Shown: positions 1-9,649 of the stretch, in pieces
How the letters are laid out: each line of letters opens with the position of its first letter
Numbering within the stretch: position 1 is the first letter of the stretch
From: Mycoplasmataceae bacterium
GTDB lineage: Bacteria; Bacillota_I; Bacilli_A; Mycoplasmatales; Mycoplasmoidaceae
Assembly (NCBI GenBank): GCA_020024735.1
Contig: JAHHTI010000007.1
Coordinates: 1-23,724 of the forward strand
Reading direction: 5' to 3'
DNA: 23,724 bases
Position numbers and translations under genes: made by a program
Notes under the pieces: model-generated
Database searches by the model: none
What the model was told of the DNA's origin: nothing
Seen by the model: only the letters and a program-made list of their open reading frames with translations

Positions 1-94
1 TTATTAAACTATTAAAAAAACTATTTTTTCTTAGTAAAAATTTTTTTCTTACATCCTTTAAAATATCAAATATTATAAAATTTAATAGAAAGTT

Positions 95-508
95 ATGAAA
101 CTCAAGAGAGAAAAATATTTACCAGAAATTGAAAGACGTAAATTTAAAAAAGCTAGTGCTTTTCGACAATCCTACTTAGTTATTAATGGACAAAAAACAA
201 AAATTATTTGTAATCACATTAATAATGACACCTCTTTTAATGAATATGTAAAGGACATTAATGATATTGATAGTTATTGTTGTTATTTAATTGCACCGAT
301 GATTAAAGTAGCTTTAACACCTGAAATCTTTGAAGTTTTTGATGTTTTAGAAATAGGTAATGATATGTATATTAAAGCGATTTATACAAATAATAGTCAA
401 ATTGATGATTATGAATTCTATTATGATGGTATTTTGTTGTTACAAAAAAACCTTAGTGAAAAGATCAACCTTCTCGTAGGTTCAAAAATTAACTTTAGAA
501 GAGTATAA
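95..508 (+). CDS. Hypothetical protein, 137 aa
   Basis: I do not recognise this protein. The frame opens at ATG 95; an in-frame TAG at 86-88 rules out a longer start, and it closes with TAA at 506-508. The N-terminus is strongly basic (Lys/Arg-rich for about 25 residues). The rest mixes beta-like and acidic stretches, with no signal peptide or membrane segment, so a small cytoplasmic protein is likely. A -10-like TATAAA at 74-79 lies 15 bp upstream; no good Shine-Dalgarno sequence is seen. It is followed by a hairpin terminator and faces the YhgE/Pip gene tail to tail. The gene call is fairly safe; the function is unknown. Confidence 0.7.
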   Translation: MKLKREKYLPEIERRKFKKASAFRQSYLVINGQKTKIICNHINNDTSFNEYVKDINDIDSYCCYLIAPMIKVALTPEIFEVFDVLEIGNDMYIKAIYTNNSQIDDYEFYYDGILLLQKNLSEKINLLVGSKINFRRV

Positions 509-514
509 AAAAAA

Positions 515-540
515 CCAACTACGGTTAGTAGTTGGCTTTA
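515..540. terminator. Bidirectional hairpin terminator
   Basis: An 8-bp perfect stem, CCAACTAC (515-522) with GTAGTTGG (528-535), encloses a 5-nt loop. It is preceded by an A run and followed by CTTT, so it can stop transcription from both sides. It lies between the stop codon of the 95-508 gene and the stop codon (538-540) of the convergent YhgE/Pip gene. Confidence 0.75.
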
Positions 541-3500
541 TAACAATGCATCATCAATTTCAACAAAATCAGGATTTTTCTTTTTTCAACCTTTGAATTT
601 TGGATCAAAAGGGAATCTCTTATTATAGAAATTAACTATTTCAGCATCGTATCCATATTTTAATTTATTTCAATTTACATAATAGTCATGAGCAGCTGCT
701 GCACCAAATGTTTTGACACCATCAGGAACTTTTTCAACATCGTATTGAGATTCAATAGCTAATAGATTTTGTAAGTTTAAATTTTTATCAATAGCGAATA
801 CAGGATGATTATTGAGTGCTATTGTGGTTACTTTTTTCGCAGTTTTTTTGTTACCAATAGTTGTGGTTTTAATATTTAAGTCATATAAACAACTACAAAT
901 ATTTTTTACATCACTATCACCAATAACAGTGGCATAACTATAACTTAATGAGTAAACTGCATAATCAATGGCTGGTACTTGTTCTAATAAGCTGATAGCT
1001 AATTTTTTCTTGTTTCTTGAACCATAGAAATGCATTTTGGTTAATCTCACGCATCCAAAGCATCCAATAATTAATCCAATCACTACATAAATTAATCCAA
1101 TACCAATATTTGTTAGAATGAATGATTGATCTTGTCAATTAGCTCCCATAATTCCAATTCCATAAACAATTGCCCCAATGTTTTTAATCGCATAGGTAAA
1201 TGGTGCAATATAACTTAGAACTTGGAAAATAGGTGCTTGCATACTTGGTGGGAAAGTACCTCATCCAGAAGAAAGGTTAATAATTAGGAAAATAATCGCA
1301 ATAAATTTCCCTATCACATCATCCCTAAAGAAGAACCATAGAGCACCGATGAAAATTGCAAATTCGATACCCGAGAATAAAAGCTGCAAGTAGAGCAATC
1401 CAAAAGTTGAACCTAAAATATGATAACCTAATGCATATAGCGTCAATGATAGGATAGTAACTTGAATAACTACCATTGCAATCATTACTGAGATTTTTGA
1501 TCACCATCAAGTAAAGGCTTCTCTAAACCTAATAAATCTAGTAACTTTTCTTTGTTTTGCCACTTCTTTTGGTGACAACAATTCTGGTTTTGATGCTGGA
1601 CCACGACGTTTACGATCAAGAACAAAAGTCAACATCAACACCCCTACTCAAATACTAATGAATAAGAAGAATTGTCCTAATCCGATTCCATAAACTGAAT
1701 ATTCTTCACCAATCACTCCATCAGTAATTAATTCTGTATTAGGTTGTGGAGCACTTGATACATTGGTAGAAGGAGCAACAGGTGTTGCCACTGGTGGAGC
1801 ATTAGCCATTTGTTCACGATGGCCTGGGACAAGAGACTTCAATGAGTTTCCTAAACCCTTCATATAGTTTTCTCATTCTGCTTGTGTTGCAACAGCATAT
1901 CGCATACTAGAAACATCACTATAAGCAGGATTAGAAACAGTAGGACTAGTAGTATCAGCAGCTAAAGTAGTAGTTGCATTCATTAAGGAATTATTATTAA
2001 TAGAAGTAAAAGTACTTAAAGATGCTGGGGCAATAGTTCAATCAATGGTAATAGCATTACTAATAGCTCCATTGCTTTCAATGTTAAATGTAACTGTACC
2101 AGGATTGGTTTTTTGTAAATTAGCAACAGTTAATTTTTTCATTTCATTTGGTTTAATACCATCAATTTTAATATTGGAAAGAATGTTATCATTACTTAAG
2201 CTATCAAATTCAGCTTGTGTGATAGAAGCGTTAAGTGGAGTTATTTTTTTATTAGCAATAGCTTGGTTAATTCTTTCAATATAATTTGTAGGAGCATTAA
2301 ATAAAGTTAAAAAGTCATTGTCAGTTTGAATTTGTTGTAAAACCGTAGCAACAGTAGCATCTACTCCTTTAATAATTTCTTTAGTAGGCATAGTACCAGT
2401 AGTTCATTTTTTAGGATTTAAAAAATTGATATTTCCAAAGTTTCTTTCAAAGAATGAAGTAATAAACATCTTGTTTTGAACTAATTTTGCTGCATATGGA
2501 AGAATTGTACCAATTGAAGCAAAAGGACTACTACTATCTCTTGCATTTGTTGTTCTTGCCATTTTTTCAGGGGAAGTTTCTTCTTCATGACTTTCTGGAG
2601 GTAAAGTAGGTTTTACAATTGAATCTAAAATAGGACTAACTACTGATTGAATAGAATCCACAAATGAACCTGTTGCACTATTGGTTCAATCATTACCTTC
2701 AGGAATTGTTTCGCTAGTCTTCCCTTCGTAAGTTTTTGCACCTCGTGCAACTGCACTATCAGCATTTCCACTAGCTTGTAAACTATCAGCTACAGCATCT
2801 CTAATTTCATCATTTCTAAAAACAATTGCATTCCCAGCCTTTAATTCAATAGAAGGAATCATAGCAGTAGCGTTATTCTCACCCCTTGATCCTTTATGCA
2901 TTTTAATTCCCTCAGCAGGCAAATTAACAGTAGCATCAGAGGTTGGAGTAAATAAATATTCTTTTTGGTTAGCGACATAAACATCGTTCACAATATTAAT
3001 TAAGGTTTGCATAATTAAACGTGGATAGAAATCAATCACCATTGAAGATTTCAATTCGTTAAATACTTTCATAAATTGACCAAATAAAAAGTTCTTCTTG
3101 AAAGTGGTTCAAATATTAATAGGACTATATTTCAACTCATCTAATTGATTTGTTCAATTACTAGCTTGTTTTTGCTCAGCAATGGTATCTTGAACTTCAG
3201 GAGAAGCTCCACCATCAATAGGCATTTTATCATAATACATACTAGTCAAGACATTAGCAAAGATACTATTGAAATCCACAGGAATTTGAATTTGTAATCA
3301 ATAATTTTCATTATCAACTTTTCAAGCTCCAATGGTATTGTTAGTAACATTAATCATACTAGGATCATAGTTAGCAATTGAATCTGCTTTTAAACTACTA
3401 GTAGTCACTACTTCACCCGGAACTCCAGTTGTATTATTAGGTCCAGCAACATTACTTGGTTCACCATTGTAGTTATTAAAATAAGAAACATTATGTAATT

Positions 3501-3987
3501 GATTTTCTTCATTTAAGTTAATGGTAAAAGTTCCATTATCATTTCGAGAAATAACAGATTCTTTAAATTTAGTATCTGTTCAACCTCTTAAAAAAGATTC
3601 AACAAAGGAATAATTAGTAATATAAGTATCACATTTTTGAATATCAATAGAGATGTAAGGTTGTTTAGTATTAGTTTTAGGATCTAAGTTCTTCAACTTA
3701 ATAGCAGTTGGCATCCCATAATCATCAAATTTCTTATTGGCATCAGCTTCACCAATAACAATTCTGCCATTACTCATACCAATTGCTAAGTCAATTCTTT
3801 TCGAATTATCAACAATAGCCATTGGTACAGCACCAATTTCCCCAACCGGGTTTCAGAATGCATAAATACAAATGAATCCATATAGGAAAGGAACAAAGGA
3901 TATAGCAATAAATTTAATTACCTTCTTCTTAGAAGAAAATAATTTTCCTATTCATTCACTTTTAAAATACTTTCATAATTTTAACAT
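538..3987 (-). CDS. YhgE/Pip domain membrane protein, 1149 aa
   Basis: A large membrane protein of the YhgE/Pip (phage infection protein) group, related to the ABC-2 type permease fold. The frame runs from ATG 3985-3987 to TAA 538-540 once TGA is read as Trp. One membrane helix lies at about residues 23-46, followed by the family-like segment ending in PMAIVDNSKR. Then comes a long extracellular region, and four to five membrane helices at about residues 765-980. The helix block contains GWGTFPPSM and YIAPFTYAI, matching the SSGGTFP...PFTYA pattern of the family. A charged tail of about 170 residues follows the last helix, which is unusual. In Firmicutes relatives act in phage adsorption or type VII secretion (EsaA/YueB); no other secretion gene is visible here. 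An extended -10 (TGnTAGAAT at 3995-4003) lies only 7 bp before the ATG, suggesting a nearly leaderless mRNA. Confidence 0.85.
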
Positions 3988-4042
3988 AGGTAATATTCTA
4001 TCACTTTTTAAAATAAACGATTAAATAAAATTAGTTAGAGAT

Positions 4043-4627
4043 TTATTTTCCAATTTTATACTTAAGAGCTTCAAAGTATAATTCTTCTAAAGCATTTAAA
4101 GTTTTACGGTTTTGGATTTTTAATTTGGTTACTTTAGGAGGTTTTTGTTGAGGCATTGGTTTAGGTTCAATAATAGGTTGTACTTCAATAATTTGAGGTT
4201 CTGGTTGAATAACTTCTTTTTTAGGTTCAACTTTTTTGTTAGTAGTAGCCATTTTAGGAAGTGGTTCTTCTTTAACCTTGGCTTCTTCTTTATTTTTTAA
4301 CTTATTAGCTTCTTGTTGAGCTTTTTGTAAAGCGGCTTGTTCAATAATTTTCTTTTCAGCTTTTCTTCTTGCTTCTTCACGTGCTTCTATTTCTTCAATG
4401 GCTTTATCTCTAGCAGATTCGTAGTTGTTAGCATATTGTTGATCTTGATTAAATTTGAAATAAGCATATTTTTCTGCACTTTCAGGATAAGCTTTAGTTT
4501 CAAAAGCATAAGGACTTCATACATTATTTTCTAAATATAAATCTCTATCATAGTCTCTAGCAAACAAGCCCATCTTATCTCTAGTATGGGGACTTAATTT
4601 TACTTTTTTTCATCTAATGTTTTCCAT
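4043..4627 (-). CDS. Hypothetical coiled-coil, Pro/Lys-rich protein, 194 aa
   Basis: I do not recognise this protein. It starts at ATG 4625-4627, preceded by GAGG 8 nt upstream, and ends at TAA 4043-4045. The N-terminal 70 residues are aromatic-rich and probably folded. Residues of about 75-125 form a charged Glu/Lys/Ala coiled coil (EAREEARRKAEKK). A proline/glutamate/lysine-rich low-complexity stretch follows (repeated PEPQ, EPKP and QKPP patterns), then a short basic C-terminus. There is no signal peptide, so it is probably cytoplasmic. Sitting between two envelope-protein genes, it could be a cytoskeletal or scaffold-like protein, but that rests only on composition and context. Confidence 0.75.
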
Positions 4628-4659
4628 CAAAATATCCTCAAAAACTAAATAATATATAT

Positions 4660-4665
4660 ATTATA
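4660..4665 (-). promoter_or_regulatory. -10 box for the coiled-coil protein gene
   Basis: TATAAT on the minus strand, 32 bp upstream of the ATG at 4627, in an AT-rich 69-bp gap. No clear -35 is seen. The leader is long enough to hold the Shine-Dalgarno sequence GAGG. Confidence 0.5.
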
Positions 4666-4696
4666 CAACATTATTTGCTAATTCTTACATCGGGTA

Positions 4697-6961
4697 TTAT
4701 GCTCATTTATCATGAGAAGATAGGTCTTCTAGCATTGGAATATATCTTTCATATTTTCTATCACTTCGAGATTTAGCAATCAAGAAAATAATTGAAATGA
4801 TAATTAATAATATACAAACTAATCCTACAATAACAAAGATGATTGGATTGTTATCAACCTTTAAACCATCAATAATAATCTTGAAGAAATGATTATCCCC
4901 ACCATTAATAATCAAGTTATGTTCAGCATCAACATACTTACTCAAATGAATTTCTACAATTTTAGTTTTTCCAAATGCCCCATATGCGATTGAAATAGCA
5001 ATATCATCACGAGCCACAAAATTTTCTGGTAAATCAACAAAGAAATTTTCAGTTTGTTTGTAAAGCAAGTCAACTAATGGGTTAATATCATAATCTTCAG
5101 GTTTTACCTTCGCAAATTTGCTTTTAAGCACTAAATGTAAATTTCCCTTATCATCTAAATATTCTTTTTCATAATTGCTATCTTTACCAGAGACAATTCC
5201 TGAATAATCTTTTAATCTAGTTTGTCACCCTCTAAAACCATATAAGACAAAAGTTGACGGAATACGATAAGTAGTTAAATTTCCACCAACATAACATTCT
5301 GTTAAATACACATTGAAAGAAATTTCACCTCTTAATTTATACTTTGATTGGTCTGCGAAACTAGTGGAAATCTTTCATTGAGAATTTTTATTGTAATTGG
5401 TTACAGAACTATAAATACTACTTTCAAAATCAGTTTGTCTTAAGATTTCTTCAATTTCATTAATAATTACTTGATCAATGGTTTCAGTACGATATTTGGC
5501 AGGTGCTTCATAACGAGTCTTAATATCAGTAATTGTAGAAGTTACATATACGTATCCTCCTTTTTTATCATTCAAAAGAGGATTTAATAACCATATTTGC
5601 TTTTGTTGAACAATCACAATATTACCAGTAGATTCTGGAATAATTAAAAAAACTCTTGCAATACTAGCATTCCCTACTACATCGGTATAACACTTAACAA
5701 CTTTACTAGTAGCATTGTTTTGATTTCAAACTAAATCATTAGCATTAGTAAAGTTTTCAAAATTAAATTCTAGTAAATTACAACTTTGAATAGGTTCTTG
5801 ATTTCTAAAGTTAGTGAATGTGGAAGAAATATAAAAAATATTATTACTAAAATAAATAGAACTAATATTTAATAAAATCGGACTAAATGAACCACCAGCT
5901 TCATCATAAAAAGAGATTTCATCAATTTTTGGTATAGTATTTGTTTCATAGTTATAAGTACCATAAATTGCACCTGGTTCTTTCCCTGGTTTAACCCAAG
6001 CAAAATTAATGGAATTATCTTTTCCAATACTTATATAAAATTGATTACACAAAGTTTTTACATAATCATCATAGATAGAAATATCACTAAAATCAATGGA
6101 GTCTAATTGTCGTTCAATTTTAAAAACTAAATCTTCATAGATTCTCACATTAATAGAATTGTTAAGAGAATTTAATTCTAAAATAATAGAATATTTTTTA
6201 TTGTTGTTATGATTAACAATACTAGCGATCCCTATCATAAATGAAGTTCCTTTAGAAGAATCAGACATATCATCAAAACCTGGGTCAATTTTTAATTCTT
6301 TTACTGTTCCATCAGGATTTAAAGTTAGTAAACAACAATCATGAATCCGAGAGAACATATTGGTATTAGTAGATTCCATTATAAACATTTGATTATCATC
6401 TGCACCACTAAATTGGTATAAACCTAAAGTATTTCTACTACGAAAGGGAGGAAGTTGTGTAGTTGAAATATTTTTTCCTGTATCCGCACTTAAAGTGTAT
6501 AAGGTTGTTTTACGATTAACTAAATCGCTTTGAGTTTCACAGATAACTACAAAGAAGGGAGTACTAGTAGAATTTTGTACATATTTAATGTCCATTACAT
6601 TTGATAAAGCAGAAGTACTTCAAACATATTGATTAGTGTCATTATTAAAGTAAGTTAAATTAACTAATGTTTCATCATTAGCATTTTTAGTTGTTAAAAG
6701 ATATCCATTATTTCCACGACAATAGGGTTTATTAGGAGCATATTCATAAGGTAAGTACAAAGAATTGTTAGCATTAATTACATTAGTTTGTCCAGTTTCA
6801 TCAGCTTTAGTTTCTTGTGTAGTTAATGTTTGATTAGTAAGAGCAGTTTGAGAAGAATTAACAGAAATTATTGATAAACAAAAAAATGCTACAAAAAAAG
6901 CAGATATTGCTAAAACTAGTAAGGATAGAAATGATGATATTTTTTTTCACATTTTTTTCAT
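4697..6961 (-). CDS. Single-pass surface protein, 754 aa
   Basis: A predicted surface protein of unknown family. With TGA as Trp the frame is open from ATG 6959-6961 (a second in-frame ATG lies at 6950-6952) to TAA 4697-4699. A signal sequence/anchor occupies residues 1-30 (Lys-rich, then hydrophobic; no convincing lipobox). It is followed by a Thr/Gln/Asn-rich linker, then about 370 residues of short beta-strand-like repeats suggestive of a propeller. Two modules that start with a helix (near VIINEIEEIL and INPLVDLLYK) and continue as beta strands come next. One membrane helix (about residues 685-715) precedes a short charged cytoplasmic tail ending in Trp-Ala. The order of parts resembles the 9646-11934 protein, so both may belong to one surface-protein class. 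No enzymatic motif is visible. Confidence 0.8.
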
Positions 6962-6983
6962 AACTTTTATTATTAATTTTAAC

Positions 6984-7018
6984 ATTATAAAGCGTAAATT
7001 ATACTAAATAAAGCGTAA
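6984..7018 (-). promoter_or_regulatory. Promoter region with a 21-bp-spaced direct repeat
   Basis: A TATAAT on the minus strand (6984-6989) lies 22 bp before the surface-protein ATG at 6961. Immediately upstream the 9-bp word AAAGCGTAA occurs twice (6989-6997 and 7010-7018), exactly 21 bp (two helical turns) apart, around the -35 position. This placement suits an operator or activator site, but no regulator is known. Confidence 0.45.
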
Positions 7019-7087
7019 TTATTATAATAAGGTATTAATTTTATAAAAACTTAAGAGTACTTAGTATCCTTAAAAAATAGCTAATTT

Positions 7088-7834
7088 TTAAGATTTTTTA
7101 TTGTCGTTAAGTAAGATTTCTTGGAAAGTTTTTAGAAAAACTTCTGGTTGACTCTTAAAAGGGGAATGGTCTGCATTAGGAATTAAACTGATTTCAATGT
7201 TGGAATGAATTTTTTGTAATCATTCAATGGTTTTTTGATAATTTAAAAATTGGTCATTAGTTCCATGGATAAGATATCACATTGCTGTAGAAGAGCCATT
7301 GATGTTTTCAAAAAGAGATTTAAACTTTTTACTTTTAAAGCTTGCAAAGATTTTTACTATGGCTATCCTATTTTCCATACTGTATTCATTTAACTTACTA
7401 ACAAAATTAGCCACATCTCTTCAACTTCATTCATCAATGTCTAATGCTTTTTCATCATTACGTTTTAAATTAGGTTTAATTTGTTCTTTGATTTTAGCAA
7501 CAAATTCATCTTCCTGATTGGGGGTTAGTGGATCGATTAAAATTAATTTTTCAATATTTTCAAATTCTTGTTGAATGATTAAAGCAATTGCTCCACCCAT
7601 TGAGTGACCTACCAAAATCACTTCATCATTATAGAAATTTTTTAATTCATGACGAGCTTGTCGCACTAATGTTTCAAAATTAACATCATAATCATAGGAT
7701 GCTTGCTTATAATCACCATGTAGCAAAAAATCAAAAGAATAAAAATTAATTCCTATTTCTTTACATCAATTTTGAATCAGTGAAAGATTATCCTTGTTAC
7801 TAGTTCATCCATGTAAAAAGATTAAAGTCTTCAT
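7088..7834 (-). CDS. Alpha/beta hydrolase, 248 aa
   Basis: A serine hydrolase of the alpha/beta fold (lipase/esterase-like). It starts at ATG 7832-7834 and ends at TAA 7088-7090; two or more TGA codons are read as Trp. The oxyanion-side HGW follows the first strand (residues 8-10). The nucleophile elbow is GHSMGG with Ser78, the likely acid is Asp194 in HGTND, and the catalytic His is His223 in NADHSPF, so the triad looks complete. There is no signal peptide, so it is cytoplasmic. The substrate cannot be told; mycoplasma homologues are usually annotated as lipase/esterase. It is divergent from rpmB. A TATTAT -10 (7841-7846) only 6 bp from the ATG suggests a leaderless message. Confidence 0.9.
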
Positions 7835-7897
7835 ACATAAATAATAAATCTTTAGCGATAAAAGACTTAAAAAATTTTTAATTTTACTAAAATAATG

Positions 7898-7914
7898 TAT
7901 ACTTAAAAAGTATA
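7898..7914 (+). promoter_or_regulatory. Dyad in the rpmB promoter region
   Basis: A 7-bp perfect inverted repeat, TATACTT (7898-7904) with AAGTATA (7908-7914), around AAA. It contains two possible -10 words (TATACT and TATAAA at 7911-7916) ahead of rpmB. It may be simply the promoter or may hold a regulator site. Confidence 0.35.
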
Positions 7915-7938
7915 AAAATTATATTGTGGAGTTTAATT

Positions 7939-8136
7939 ATGTCAAGAAAAGATGATATTACAAATAAAGGTCCATTAACTGGAAATCATAGATCACATGC
8001 TATGAACCATTCAAGAAGAGTTTGAAATTTAAATCTTCAAACTGTTGAAATTAAAGATGGACCTCACAAAACTAAAAAAGTTAAAGTGTCTGCAAGAACT
8101 TTAAAAACTTTAAAAAAGAACAATCAATTAGCTTAA
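7939..8136 (+). CDS. rpmB: 50S ribosomal protein L28, 65 aa
   Basis: Ribosomal protein L28 of the large subunit. It starts at ATG 7939 with GGAG at 7928-7931 (7 nt spacing) and ends at TAA 8134-8136. The sequence has the L28 pattern: KGPLTGNHRSHA near the N-terminus, then RRVWNLNLQ, then a basic KVSARTLKTLKK tail. The Trp in RRVWN is encoded by TGA, which supports genetic code 4. The length is normal for a bacterial L28. It heads a plus-strand run with ppa (26-bp gap) and a pseudouridine synthase. Confidence 0.97.
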
Positions 8137-8162
8137 TTGTTAATCATTAAGGAGAATAACTT

Positions 8163-8717
8163 ATGGCTCTAGTTTTAAATGCAACCATTGAAATCCCAAA
8201 AAACTCTAAAATTAAATATGAATATGATAGAAAGACTGGACAAATTTCAGTTGATAGAATTTTGTATGGATCAAGTGGATACCCACTAAATTATGGATTT
8301 ATCAAAGAAGCTTTAGATTGAGATGGTGATGAATTGGATGTTTTAGTTATTGCTGATCAAGCTTTTAATCCAGGTATTAACGTTCCTGTAAGAATTGTTG
8401 GCGCAATGGAAATGATTGATGGTGGAGAAACTGATACTAAATTATTAGGTGTCATTGATTGTGATGTAAGATATAAAGGTATTCAAAAATTAAGTGATGT
8501 TAATCCACATTTATTATTAGAAGTAAGAGATTTCTTTGAAAACTATAAAAATTTACAAAACAAAAAAGTTATTATTAAAGGTTTTCAAGATGAACAATGA
8601 GCAGCTCATGAATATCAAGAATGTTGTGAATTAATGCAAAAATATGGAAAAATGGATAAGGATGAATTTGTTAATAAAATGAAACAAGAACACCCTGAAA
8701 AATATTCTACTAACTAA
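8163..8717 (+). CDS. ppa: Inorganic pyrophosphatase (family I), 184 aa
   Basis: A cytoplasmic soluble pyrophosphatase that hydrolyses PPi to two phosphates and so pulls biosynthetic reactions forward. It starts at ATG 8163 with AAGGAG at 8149-8154 and ends at TAA 8715-8717. The family signature WDGDELDVLV carries the metal-binding Asp54, Asp56 and Asp59. EYDRKTG, YPLNYGFI and the conserved central strands are present. The length is typical of bacterial family I enzymes. The Trp just before the signature is a TGA codon. It lies between rpmB and the pseudouridine synthase gene, which starts only 5 bp after its stop, so the three are likely co-transcribed. Confidence 0.97.
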
Positions 8718-8722
8718 TTATA

Positions 8723-9649
8723 GTGACTAAAATAAAAATATCTCCTCAAAATACCAATATTAAAATTTGTGATTATATTAAAAAAATTGCACCTAATTTA
8801 ACCATCTCTAAAATCAAAAGAGAAATAAATCAGGGTCAAGTTAAAGTTAATCAAAAAAGAGTTATGGATAATTATCTTTTACAACCTAATGATGAATTAT
8901 CTATCTTTTTAAACATCAAAAAACCAAATTTAAATTTTCTTAAAGTCAAAATTAAAGTACCAATTTTTTATGAAGATAAGAACATTATTATCTTTGATAA
9001 ACCTAAAAACTTATCATGCCAAGAAAATGTTAATGAAAAAATTAATACGCTTAATAATTATCTAAGAAAATATTGTTACCTTCATCACTACTGAGATGGA
9101 TATGATATTGAAAGTGAACCAGCCTTAATTCACCGTTTAGATCACAATACAACCGGATTAATTGTAGCGGCTAAAAATAAACAAGTAGCAAGAATTCTTA
9201 ATCATAATATTCATGACGAGATTAGTAAAAAATATTTAACAGTTATCTATGGTAAAGCACGAAGAGAAAAAGAATTATTAAAAGATTACATTCAAAAGGA
9301 TGAAACTAAGACTAATCAAATGATTATTACTAAACAAGCTAATCAAGTAACTAGTCAAATCAAAACTCACTATGAAGTGGTAGCTAGAACTGCTCAATAC
9401 TCAATCCTTGAAGTCAAACTTTTAACTGGTAAAAAACACCAAATTAGAGCACATTTAGCTTTTTATAAAATGTATATTGTGGGTGATAGCAAGTATGGTA
9501 TTAAAAATCGTAATTTAAAAATTACATCACAAGTTTTAGTATCAAACCAAATTACCTTTCATTTAAGTAATGAAGCACTAAAATATTTAAATGATAAAAA
9601 ATTCATTAAACATACTAATCCATCTAAAATTCTGGAAGAAATTTATTAA
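8723..9649 (+). CDS. RluD/RluC-family pseudouridine synthase, 308 aa
   Basis: A pseudouridine synthase of the RluA/RluC/RluD family, expected to modify uridines of 23S rRNA. It starts at GTG 8723, five bases after the ppa stop, with no evident Shine-Dalgarno sequence, so translation may be coupled to ppa. It ends at TAA 9647-9649. An S4 RNA-binding domain occupies about residues 14-60. The catalytic motif HRLD has Asp140, and the family motif GRKHQIRAH is present as GKKHQIRAH. One internal TGA is read as Trp. It could be RluC or RluD; the exact target uridines cannot be told from sequence. Its last bases overlap the stop codon of the opposing surface-protein gene. Confidence 0.92.

Noticed and set aside
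1..94. End of an upstream gene
   Set aside because: All frames near the window start carry stops, and no conserved protein segment is readable.
2045..2284. Plus-strand open frame of 79 codons
   Set aside because: It lies antisense inside the continuous YhgE/Pip gene; its hydrophobic product is a shadow of that gene.
7299..7517. Plus-strand open frame of 72 codons
   Set aside because: It is antisense to the alpha/beta hydrolase, whose catalytic motifs are intact.
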